From: Sphaerisporangium sp. TRM90804
Lineage (GTDB): Bacteria > Actinomycetota > Actinomycetes > Streptosporangiales > Streptosporangiaceae
Length of the DNA: 64,000 nucleotides
NCBI RefSeq assembly: GCF_029846175.1
Contig: NZ_JARWAC010000011.1
Location: forward strand, 370,551-434,550
Direction of reading: 5' to 3'
In this document: in pieces, positions 54,323-62,600 of the stretch
Layout of the letters: each line of letters begins with the position of its first letter
How positions within the stretch are numbered: the first letter of the stretch is position 1
The notes under the pieces: model-generated
What the model saw: only the letters and a program-made list of their open reading frames with translations
The model's database searches: none
Told to the model about the DNA's origin: nothing
Translations under genes and position numbers: made by a program

Positions 54323-55429
54323 TCAGGCCCGGGCCAGCGCCTCGGTCATGATCGTGCGGTGGTGGTACCAGGGGTTGCCGGCCGCCTCGGAGATCAGGTC
54401 GCGCGACTTGGTCTCGTGGGCGCGGCCGAGCCCGAGCGCCATCCACTGGACGAACTCCAGCGCGGTGAAGTACTTGCGCATGAAGGTCGGCTGGTCCAGG
54501 TGGACCTGGGTGACCACGATGTTCCTGTTCTGCGGGACATCCCTGGTGAGCAGGTCGACGAGGTTGTCCATCTTGCGCCTGGTGTACTCGTCGTCGTCGT
54601 CCTCGGTGAACAGCAGGAGGCTGTGCCTGCGTTCGGGGTCCGACAGGGTGGCGACCTCGCTGTGGCAGAACTCGTGGAAGTAGTTGCGGGTGGCCGGCGT
54701 CATCGCCATCTCGTTGATGTGCATCTTGGCCAGCTTCAGCAGGCTTCCGTGCCACTTCGGTGAGGCGATCATGATGACGTTGGCGTGCGTGCTGCGCTCC
54801 GCCGTGATCCGCGCCAGCGACTTCAGGCGCGGCGAGAAGTCGGTCTCCAGGTGCTCGGGCAGGGCCGCCACCGCGCGCAGGTGGTCCTCCTTGACCAGGC
54901 CGAGCCGCAGGAACATGTCGAGCAGGATCGCGAAGTACTGGCCCACGTGGAACAGCGGGTACTCGCGGTCGGGCTCGCTGAGCTCCCACCGGGCGATGGA
55001 CACGCCGGACTTCCTGCCGAGCTCGGCGAGCCGGCCTCCGGACGTGAGCAGCAGCGTCCGGTCGTACTTGCCGTCGAGGGCCTCCAGCACCCGGATCGGC
55101 TCTTCGGAGTGCCCGCTGTAGGAGCTGATGACGAACAGCGTGCGCTCGTCCTCGGTGATCGACGGCGGCACCAGGTAGGTGAACTCGTAGTCGTTGAACA
55201 CGTGGATCTCAAGCTCACAACCGGACGCTTTCAGGAATGTCTGGATCACGTCCGAGACGATGGCGGAGCACCCCATCCCGGAGAACACCACCCGGGTGAA
55301 GTCACCCCTCGCCATACGGTCTCTGAGCTCGTCGGTCACCTCTTCGAGCGAGTACTCCTCCCACTTGAGGAAACCCGCCCGATAGCCGGATTTCAGGAAA
55401 GCTTCGTACCGGTCCAGACGCGACAACAC
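54323..55429 (-). CDS. SIS-domain protein, phosphosugar isomerase-like
   Basis: A 368-residue protein with two SIS-like halves related to bifunctional phosphoglucose/phosphomannose isomerases: VVFSGMGCSAIVSDVIQTF near residue 46 and VISSYSGHSEEPIRVLEAL near 98. In the usual enzymes these motifs read GMGGSA and SYSGxTxE. GTG 55429 follows GAAGGGGA. It is the last gene of the leftward operon in the NRPS cluster, 28 bases after the SDR stop. It may isomerise a phosphosugar, or merely bind one; a tailoring role in the cluster is inferred only from position. Confidence 0.72.
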   Translation of the reverse strand: MLSRLDRYEAFLKSGYRAGFLKWEEYSLEEVTDELRDRMARGDFTRVVFSGMGCSAIVSDVIQTFLKASGCELEIHVFNDYEFTYLVPPSITEDERTLFVISSYSGHSEEPIRVLEALDGKYDRTLLLTSGGRLAELGRKSGVSIARWELSEPDREYPLFHVGQYFAILLDMFLRLGLVKEDHLRAVAALPEHLETDFSPRLKSLARITAERSTHANVIMIASPKWHGSLLKLAKMHINEMAMTPATRNYFHEFCHSEVATLSDPERRHSLLLFTEDDDDEYTRRKMDNLVDLLTRDVPQNRNIVVTQVHLDQPTFMRKYFTALEFVQWMALGLGRAHETKSRDLISEAAGNPWYHHRTIMTEALARA

Positions 55430-55457
55430 CGGTTGTCCCCTTCGTTCGGTGAATTGG

Positions 55458-56207
55458 TTACCACATGAATTGGCCGCCGTCGACGATGAGCTTCTGTCCG
55501 GTGATGTACCTGGCCTCCTCGCCGATGAGGAACTCCAGCACGGCCGCCATCTCGTCGGGCGCCCCGATGCGGCCCTGGGGGATCTCGTCGAGCAGGGCGT
55601 TGAGGTGCTCCGGCTCCGCGGTGCGGTACCGGGTGCGCATCTCCTCGGTGTCGATCATCCCGGGGATCAGGCAGTTGACCCTGATGGCGGGGGCCAGCTC
55701 CAAGGCCAGGCACTTGGTCATGTGCAGCAGGCCGGCCTTGGCGGAGCAGTAGTTGACCCCGTCGCGCCTCGGCCGGATGGCGGTCGTCGCGCCGACGTTG
55801 ACGACGCAGCCGCCGCCGGCCGCCAGCATCGCCGGGGCGAAGGCCCTGGTGAGGTAGAAGGGGCCGGAGAGGTTGGTGTCGAGCACCTGCCGCCAGTCGT
55901 CGTCGGAGATCTCCAGGAAGGGCCGGTCGATGTTGCGGCCCGCGTTGTTGACCAGCGCCCAGGGGGTCCCGTGGTCGGCCAGCACCCTGGCGGCCAGTGC
56001 GGTCACGGCCGGCGGGTCGGACACGTCTGCCCGGACCGCGGTGAAGGCCTCGCCCAGCTCGGCGGACGCCGCGGCGGCGGCCTCGTCGTCCCCCCGGTAG
56101 GGGGCGATCACGCGGTACCCCGACTTGACCAGCCTCTGGCTGAAGCTCAGGCCTATCCCCTTGGTGCCGCCGGTCACGACCGCCAGCCGTTCGGCGGGAC
56201 TGTCCAT
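55458..56207 (-). CDS. SDR-family oxidoreductase lacking the usual catalytic serine
   Basis: A 249-residue short-chain dehydrogenase similar to 3-oxoacyl-ACP reductases: VVTGGTKGIGLSFSQ near residue 10, NNAGRN, and YCSAK for the Tyr-Lys pair. The serine expected about 12-13 residues before the tyrosine is not present; VVNVGATTAI offers Ala and Thr instead. Thr may substitute, or the enzyme may be weak or altered. ATG 56207 has GGAGG upstream. It is part of the leftward operon next to the NRPS and could reduce a keto group on a building block. Confidence 0.82.
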   Translation of the reverse strand: MDSPAERLAVVTGGTKGIGLSFSQRLVKSGYRVIAPYRGDDEAAAAASAELGEAFTAVRADVSDPPAVTALAARVLADHGTPWALVNNAGRNIDRPFLEISDDDWRQVLDTNLSGPFYLTRAFAPAMLAAGGGCVVNVGATTAIRPRRDGVNYCSAKAGLLHMTKCLALELAPAIRVNCLIPGMIDTEEMRTRYRTAEPEHLNALLDEIPQGRIGAPDEMAAVLEFLIGEEARYITGQKLIVDGGQFMW

Positions 56208-56323
56208 GCTGCTGCCTCCTCAGTGCGCGGCCGGGCCGCCCGGTCCGGGCGCGGGTGGGCGCTCCGGGTGTCGCCGGCGTGCTCCCGTCGCGCGGCCGGG
56301 GCGAGCCCCGGCCGCGGCGACGG

Positions 56324-57094
56324 TCAGACGGCGGACCGTCCCGGCCGCGCGGTGCTCACGGGCATGCCGGCGATCAGTTCCTGGAGCTCCTCCGGGCACC
56401 GGAGGAACTCGAAGTGCGAGCCGGGCAGGGTATGCCGCTCCAGCCGCCCGGCGACCCGCTCCCAGCCGGGGAACACCTCGCCCGGGGGCACGACCTCGTC
56501 GTGGGTCCAGCCGATCACGGTGACCGGGACCTCGATCAGGTGCCCCGGCGGGTACCGGTAGGGACGCTGCACCACCTGGTCGTGCCGCAGGATCTCGGCT
56601 CCGAGCGAGGCCATCTCGGGCAGCAGGGTGCTGCCCATCTGGCCGGCCATGGACACGATCTCCGCGACGAAGTCGTGGCCGTCGAGGTCGACGAAGTTGA
56701 GCCGGCCGTACAGGCCGTTGTCGGGCGCCCCCCAGGACGACGCGAGGATCCACAGCGGCAGAGGGTCGCCGTGCTCCGCGAGGTACCTGGTGGTCTCCAG
56801 GGCGTACGGCACGGCGCCGCAGTGGCCGAAGAACGCGTACGGCCTGTCGCCGAGCTCGCGCACGAAGTCGGCCAGCGACGCGGCGAACTCGCGGTGGGTC
56901 GCCGGCCTCGGCTCACGCAGGCGGTTCTCGCGCCCGGGCGGCTGTAGGGCGCAGACGGTCATGCCGCCGACCGTCTTCGGCCAGCGCCGGTAGGAGGTGG
57001 CGCCGACGCCGGAGTACGGCAGGCACAGCAGCAGCGCCGTGCCGTCGCCGGGTACCGGCATCAGATTCCAGCGGCCGGGTCTCACCGCCCTCAT
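56324..57094 (-). CDS. Type II thioesterase-like hydrolase with cysteine nucleophile
   Basis: A 256-residue alpha/beta hydrolase of the GrsT/TEII family (LLLCLPYSGVGATSYRRWP near the start). The nucleophile motif, normally GHSMGA, reads FFGHCGAVPYALE, so Cys92 replaces Ser. The acid is in GWTHDEVVPPG and the histidine in LPGSHFEFLRCP, giving a Cys-Asp-His triad. TEIIs usually clear wrongly loaded carrier proteins; cysteine forms are known in thioesterase domains that make strained rings (sulfazecin, obafluorin). It starts 3 bases after the dioxygenase stop, so the two are coupled. Confidence 0.85.
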   Translation of the reverse strand: MRAVRPGRWNLMPVPGDGTALLLCLPYSGVGATSYRRWPKTVGGMTVCALQPPGRENRLREPRPATHREFAASLADFVRELGDRPYAFFGHCGAVPYALETTRYLAEHGDPLPLWILASSWGAPDNGLYGRLNFVDLDGHDFVAEIVSMAGQMGSTLLPEMASLGAEILRHDQVVQRPYRYPPGHLIEVPVTVIGWTHDEVVPPGEVFPGWERVAGRLERHTLPGSHFEFLRCPEELQELIAGMPVSTARPGRSAV

Positions 57095-57097
57095 CGG

Positions 57098-57892
57098 CTA
57101 GGCGCTCCGCCCGCTGGGGCGCCGGTCGAGCCCCATCCGGATGGCCTTCTCGACCGGGGAGTACGCCCCGTCGGCCCGCTCAATCTGCAGAGGGCTGGAC
57201 GGCAGGAGCGCCGGCTGCGCCATGAAGCGCGGCCGGCTGCCGTGGTGGGGCTGGGCGGCGTGCACCAGGAACGGGTGGCATAGGTACACCGTCCCGGCCT
57301 CCCCGACGACCTCGGACTCCGGGAGGTGGGCCGTCCCGTCCAGCTTGTCCAGGAGGTAGTCGAGCGACACGCCCTCCTCGCCCGCGTGCTCCAGCAGGGG
57401 AGGGATGTACAGGTGGGAACCCAGCCGCATCCGGGTGGGGGCGTCCTTGTCGCTGGTGTCGGAGAACAGGAACAGCATCAGCAGCGCCCGGTCGCGCGAG
57501 CTGACGTTGAGCCAGTACCACCCTTCGGTGGAGCCCTTGTAACTGCCGTCGACGTGCCACATCGTGTCGCCGGGGTCGGTGCCGAGCGGGAACCTGATCG
57601 GGAAGGTGCCCACGCTGGCCGGGGGCACCCAGCGTCCCTCCCCGCAGATCTGGTCGAAGGCGCTGTGCAGGCGGGGCGTGTTGGCGGCCTGCCGGAACGG
57701 CTCGTCCGTGCGGTCCCACACGCGGACGACGGGCTCGGTCCACGTCGTCGGGTCGTCGGGATCTGGGTCGATCGAGTCCCAGAGCAGCGTCCGGCACGTC
57801 TCGGCGAGCTCGGGCGGGAAGGCGGCGTCGACCCGGACGAACCCGTCCTCGACGAACTGTTCGACCTGGGCGTCGGTGAGTGTCTTAGCCAC
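57098..57892 (-). CDS. Phytanoyl-CoA dioxygenase-type Fe(II)/2-oxoglutarate oxygenase
   Basis: A 264-residue non-haem iron oxygenase of the PhyH family. The metal motif is H113-x-D115 in MWHVDGSYKG with the distal histidine in CHPFLVHAAQPH; the 2-oxoglutarate arginine is probably in RPRFMAQPAL. Members hydroxylate amino-acid or peptide side chains in natural-product pathways. ATG 57892 follows GAGAGGAA. It lies between the O-methyltransferase and thioesterase genes in the leftward operon, so tailoring of the NRPS product or of a monomer is likely. Confidence 0.85.
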   Translation of the reverse strand: MAKTLTDAQVEQFVEDGFVRVDAAFPPELAETCRTLLWDSIDPDPDDPTTWTEPVVRVWDRTDEPFRQAANTPRLHSAFDQICGEGRWVPPASVGTFPIRFPLGTDPGDTMWHVDGSYKGSTEGWYWLNVSSRDRALLMLFLFSDTSDKDAPTRMRLGSHLYIPPLLEHAGEEGVSLDYLLDKLDGTAHLPESEVVGEAGTVYLCHPFLVHAAQPHHGSRPRFMAQPALLPSSPLQIERADGAYSPVEKAIRMGLDRRPSGRSA

Positions 57893-57914
57893 GAAGGTTC
57901 CTCTCTTGCCTGTG

Positions 57915-58982
57915 TCAGGGACGTGACGCCGCGCCGGAAGGCGCCTCTGCGGGCAGGCAGCTCAGGTGCGCGGAGCCGGACGGCGTGTGCTCCACCGTGC
58001 CGATGCGCAGCCCGGCCGCCTGGACGAGCTCGGTGAACTGGGCGAGGGTGCGCTCCTTGCTGCCGAAGACGACGAGCATGTGCAGGTTGACGGCGGCGTC
58101 GGGGTAACTGACCGTGCCGTCGCCGCAGAGGCGGTCCACGATGAGCAGCCGCCCACGCGGCCCGGCGGCCTCGGCGCAGCGGCGGAGGATCTCCAGCGCT
58201 TCCGGATCCGGCCAGTTGTGCAGCACGTGGGCCAGGACGTAGACGTCGGCCCCTTTCGGGACGGAGTCGAAGAAGCTGCCCGCCACGACCTCGCATCTGT
58301 CCCGCAGGCCGGCCCTGGCCAGGGCGTCGCGCGCCTTGGCGGCGGTGGCGGGCAGTTCGGTCAGGGTGCCGCGCATTTCCGGGTGCGCGGTGAGCAGCTC
58401 GATGAGCAGGTCGCCGGCGCCGCCTCCGACGTCGGCGACGTGCCGCACGTCGTCCCACCGGTGCCGGGTGACGACATCGGGCGCCCAGTGGGCGGCCATG
58501 GTCGTCATCATGGAGTCGAAGGACGAGGAGAGGTAGGGCGAGGCGGCCAGGTCGTCCCACAGGGATCTGCCGAAGACCTGTGGATAGGCGGCCCGGCCGG
58601 TGCGGATCGTGTCGAGGAGCCCGGTGTAGGCGAGGTCGAAGCGGCCGCCCGTCCCGTTGAGGTCCAGGGACGCGCGCAGCCGCGACGGGTGGTCGTCGGT
58701 GAGCGCCCGCCCGGTCGAGGTGAGCTCGAAGTGCCCGGCCGCCGGTTCGGTGAACAGACCCTTGCCGACCAGGTAGCGCATGAGGAACAGCAGGGCGCCG
58801 GCCTCCGTGCCGGATTTCCGGGCCAGATCGGCGATCTCGGTGCATCCGGAACCCAGCAGATCGGGGAGTCGCAGCGTGGCCGCGACGCGGATGGCGAGCG
58901 GCGACACCAGGTCGCACATCGCCAGCAGGCCGTCCACGCCCGGCGAATCCCCGTAGCCGGCGCCGGTCGTCTCGGCGTCCAC
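57915..58982 (-). CDS. SAM-dependent O-methyltransferase (type 2)
   Basis: A 355-residue methyltransferase of the plant-like/antibiotic O-methyltransferase family (as in TcmO/DnrK). It has an N-terminal dimerisation domain (LATLRLPDLLGSG-like region), SAM motif DVGGGAGDLLIELL, then the catalytic histidine in LAHVLHNWPDPEAL and LLIVDRLCGDG. GTG 58982 has GGAGGGG upstream. It is the first gene of the leftward operon, transcribed away from the NRPS gene. Confidence 0.88.
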   Translation of the reverse strand: MDAETTGAGYGDSPGVDGLLAMCDLVSPLAIRVAATLRLPDLLGSGCTEIADLARKSGTEAGALLFLMRYLVGKGLFTEPAAGHFELTSTGRALTDDHPSRLRASLDLNGTGGRFDLAYTGLLDTIRTGRAAYPQVFGRSLWDDLAASPYLSSSFDSMMTTMAAHWAPDVVTRHRWDDVRHVADVGGGAGDLLIELLTAHPEMRGTLTELPATAAKARDALARAGLRDRCEVVAGSFFDSVPKGADVYVLAHVLHNWPDPEALEILRRCAEAAGPRGRLLIVDRLCGDGTVSYPDAAVNLHMLVVFGSKERTLAQFTELVQAAGLRIGTVEHTPSGSAHLSCLPAEAPSGAASRP

Positions 58983-59436
58983 GTATTCGTCCCCTCCTGC
59001 CGATTGAGGCCGTCGTGTGACGGCCGTCTTGCCGACGCGTGTCCACGAACTGAAATTGCGCAGGATAATTAAGGATTAAACTGTTCCCGCCTGTCGGCGG
59101 GGCCGGCACGAGCGGCCTGCTGCAACGTCCGCCCGGTCATTTCGATGCGCTTACGCAGGTCGGCCCGCGCGACGCGACGGAGCGGCGACCATGGTGGCGG
59201 CAGTAATGCGAGAACCAGCCACTGACGCAGGGTAACGCGGCTCCAGTAATATGCCAACCCTCGATCTGACAGGCATTTCGGCCCGTTGTCACAGGTGAGT
59301 GCCAGGCCCGGACGGGTGACCGTATGTGGCCATGACGGCCGCCGAGGCCCTTCGCTCAACTCCGTTGGGGACGGAAACAGCAGCTCAGACGGGTTTCGTG
59401 AGTGCCGGCGGGCGAGGGGCCAGATTGATCTAACCG

Positions 59437-59475
59437 TCACGTCAAGTGATGTGAATACGACGACACGTCACATCA
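59437..59475. promoter_or_regulatory. Cluster of TCACRTCA / TGATGTGA half-sites
   Basis: TCACGTCA (59437-59444), TGATGTGA (59447-59454) and TCACATCA (59468-59475) form two overlapping inverted repeats: TCACGTCA-2-TGATGTGA and TGATGTGA-13-TCACATCA. Their place upstream of the NRPS promoter suggests a dimeric regulator binds here. Confidence 0.5.
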
Positions 59476-59515
59476 ATGGGCGCGGAGTACTGGCGCCCCG
59501 GAGTCATGTCAACCC

Positions 59516-59545
59516 TTGACATCGGATATTTGCCTCTGATCTTAT
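59516..59545 (+). promoter_or_regulatory. Sigma-70-like promoter for the NRPS gene
   Basis: TTGACA at 59516-59521 is a perfect -35. TCTTAT at 59540-59545, 18 bases on, is an acceptable -10. It leaves about 98 bases of leader before GTG 59650. Confidence 0.6.
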
Positions 59546-59649
59546 CGACCGGGGAGCAATAGTCCCGTCGCGTCCATATATCGCAAGTCGATGTCTGAGA
59601 AATGGACCGCGCAATGTAAGCGGGCGACTCAACCGTCTGGGGCGTAATC

Positions 59650-62600
59650 GTGACGCATTTGCCTATCACGTTTGAATCACAGGCCGCTCTTCGCCCTGGT
59701 GGGGCGGCGGTGAGCTTTGAGGGCACGACGCTCACGTACGCCGAGCTGAATCAGCGGGCCAACCGTCTGGCCCATTACCTCATCGGGCGCGGAGTCGGCC
59801 CGGAGGATCTGGTCGCCCTGCTTTTCCCCCGGTCCCTGGACCTGGTCGTCGGCATCCTCGCCGTCCTCAAGGCGGGAGCCGCCTACCTGCCGCTGGACCC
59901 CGACTACCCGGCCGAGCGCATCGCCTTCATGCTCGACGACGCCAAGCCCGCCCTGCTGCTCGGCGCCGCCGGCCATCCGGGGCACCCGGCCGTCCCCCAC
60001 GTGGTTCCGGACGACGCCGAGACGGCCGCGGAGGTGGCGGCGCGGCCGGCGACCGACCCCACCGACGAGACGCGCCGGCGCCCGCTGACCGCCGACAGCC
60101 CCGCCTACGTGATCTACACCTCGGGCTCCACGGGCCGCCCCAAGGGCGTGGTCGTCCCGCACCGCAACGTGATGCGCCTGTTCACGGCCACCGGCCACTG
60201 GTTCGGCTTCGGCCCGGACGACGTGTGGACGCTGTTCCACTCCGCCGCCTTCGACTTCTCCGTCTGGGAGCTGTGGGGCGCGCTGCTCCACGGCGGCCGG
60301 GTCGTCGTGGTGCCCTACGAGGTCAGCCGATCGCCCGACCTGTTCCTCGGCCTGCTGGCCCGCGAGGGCGTGACCGTGCTGAACCAGACGCCGTCGGCGT
60401 TCTACCAGCTCATACAGGCCGACCAGAACAACCCTGACCTCGGACGCCGGCTGCGGCTGCGCACCGTCGTCTTCGGCGGCGAGGCCCTCGACCCGCCGCG
60501 CCTCGCCGACTGGTACCGCCGCCATCCGCACGACGCGCCGCGGCTGGTCAACATGTACGGCATCACCGAGACGACCGTGCACGTCACCTACGCCCCGCTC
60601 GACGACCCGGACGTCACCTCTTCGCAGGCCAGCGTCATCGGCACCGGCATCCCCGACCTGGCGACGGCCGTGCTGGACGAGCGGCTGGCGCCCGTGCCCC
60701 CAGGCACGGTCGGCGAGCTGTACGTCGGCGGCGCCGGCCTCGCCCGCGGGTACCTCGGCCGGCCCGGCCTGACCGCCCAGCGGTTCGTCGCCGACCCCGC
60801 AGGCCCGCCCGGGGCGCGCATGTACCGGACCGGCGACCTGGTCCGCGGCGACACGGCCGGGGTGCTGGAGTACCAGGGCCGCGCGGACGAGCAGGTCAAG
60901 ATCCGCGGCGTCCGCATCGAGCCCGGCGAGATCGCGTCCGTGCTGACCGAGCACCCCGGCGTCGACCAGGCCGCCGTCGTCGTGCACCAGGACGGCCCCG
61001 ACGATCGGCGGCTGGTCGCGTACGTGGTCCCCGGCTCCGGTGACGTGCCGGTTCCCGAGGAGGCCGTCGAGGAGCACGTCGCGCACTGGCAGCAGGTGTT
61101 CGACGCCGAGTACGCCGAGTCGGCGTCGGCCACGTTCGGCGAGGACTTCGTCGGCTGGGCCGGCAGCTACGGCGACGGGGCCCCGATCCCGCTGGACCAG
61201 ATGCGCGAGTGGCGGCACACGACGCTGCGGCGCATCCGCGCGCTTCGGCCCCGGCGCGTGCTGGAGATCGGCGTGGGCACCGGGCTCCTGATGGCCCACC
61301 TGGCCCCCGAGTGCGAGACCTACTGGGGCACCGACCTGTCCTCCCAGGTCATCACCGCCCTGCGCGCCCAGGTGGAGAAGGACGGGCGCCTGGCCGACCG
61401 CGTGGTCCTCAGGAGCCAGGCGGCGCACGAGGTGGACGGCCTGCCCGAAGGGCTGTTCGACGTCGTCGTGATCAACTCGGTGACCCAGTGTTTCCCCAGC
61501 GGCCGGTACCTCGTCGACGTCCTGAGAGGCGCCCTGCGGCTGGCCGCCCCCGGCGGAGCGGTCTTCGTCGGCGACGTCAGGAACCTGCGCTCCCTGAGGC
61601 TGTTCCGCAGCGGTGTCCAGCTCGACCAGGCACGGCCGGGCGACGACCTGGCGGCCGTCCGCCACGCGATCGAGCGGTCCCTGCTGCTGGAGAAGGACCT
61701 GCTCGTCGACCCCGAGTTCTTCGCCGCGTTCTGCCGCCGCGAGCCCGGCGTCGCCGGGACGGCCATCGAGGTCCGGCGGGGCGTGCACCACAACGAGCTG
61801 ACCCGCTACCGCTACGACGCCGTGCTGTACAAGACCCCGGCGCCGGTCACCGATCTCGCGTCCGTGCCGTCCCTGCGCTTCGGGCGGGACGTCGCCGGCC
61901 TGGACGCGCTGGCGGACCTGCTCGGCACGGCGGAGCCGCGTCCGGTGCGGATCGAGGCCGTGCCCAACGGGCGGCTGGCCCACGAGCTGGCCGCGGTCCG
62001 CGCCCTCGACCGCGGCGACGACCTGCCCACCGTGCTGGCGCACTTCGCCGCCCTGGACGGCGTGGAGCCCGAGCACCTGTACGACCTCGGCGAACGGCAC
62101 GGCTACCGGGTCCAGGTGACGTGGTCGGCGGGCACCGGCGACCTGGACGCGGTGTTCCTGCCCCGCGAGGACTCCCCGGACGGCGCGAGGCCGGTGGGCG
62201 TATACCGGCCGACCGGCGCGGACGGCGACCCGGTGGCCTTCACCAACAACCCGGTGGCGTCGCGCGACAGCGTGGCGGTCGGTGCCGCGGTTCGGGCCTT
62301 CGCGCGCGACAGGCTGCCCGACTACATGGTTCCGGCCGCGGTGGTGGTGGTGGATCGGTTGCCGTTGACGCCGAACGGCAAGTTGGATCGTGCGGCTTTG
62401 CCGGTTCCTCGGTGGGAGGGCGGGGGTGGGCGTGGTCCGCGTACGCCTCGTGAGGAGGTGTTGTGCCGGTTGTTCGCCGAGGTGCTGGGTGTGGAGCGGG
62501 TGGGTGTGGACGACTCGTTCTTCGACCTGGGCGGCCACTCCCTGCTGGCCACCCGGCTCATCAGCGCCATCCGCGAGACGCTGCACGAGGAGGTGCCCAT

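Larger units (their letters stand above)
58983..59649. other. 667-base divergent control region of the NRPS cluster
   Basis: Lower in GC than its surroundings. It contains palindromic half-sites at 59437-59475 and a promoter at 59516-59545, listed separately. A 123-codon open frame on the minus strand (59069-59440) has no ribosome site and no recognised family, so I do not call it. Confidence 0.65.

Noticed and set aside
59069..59440. A 123-codon minus-strand frame in the divergent NRPS control region
   Set aside because: No ribosome site, no recognised domain, and it overlaps the operator half-sites. A decayed gene cannot be ruled out but is not supported.
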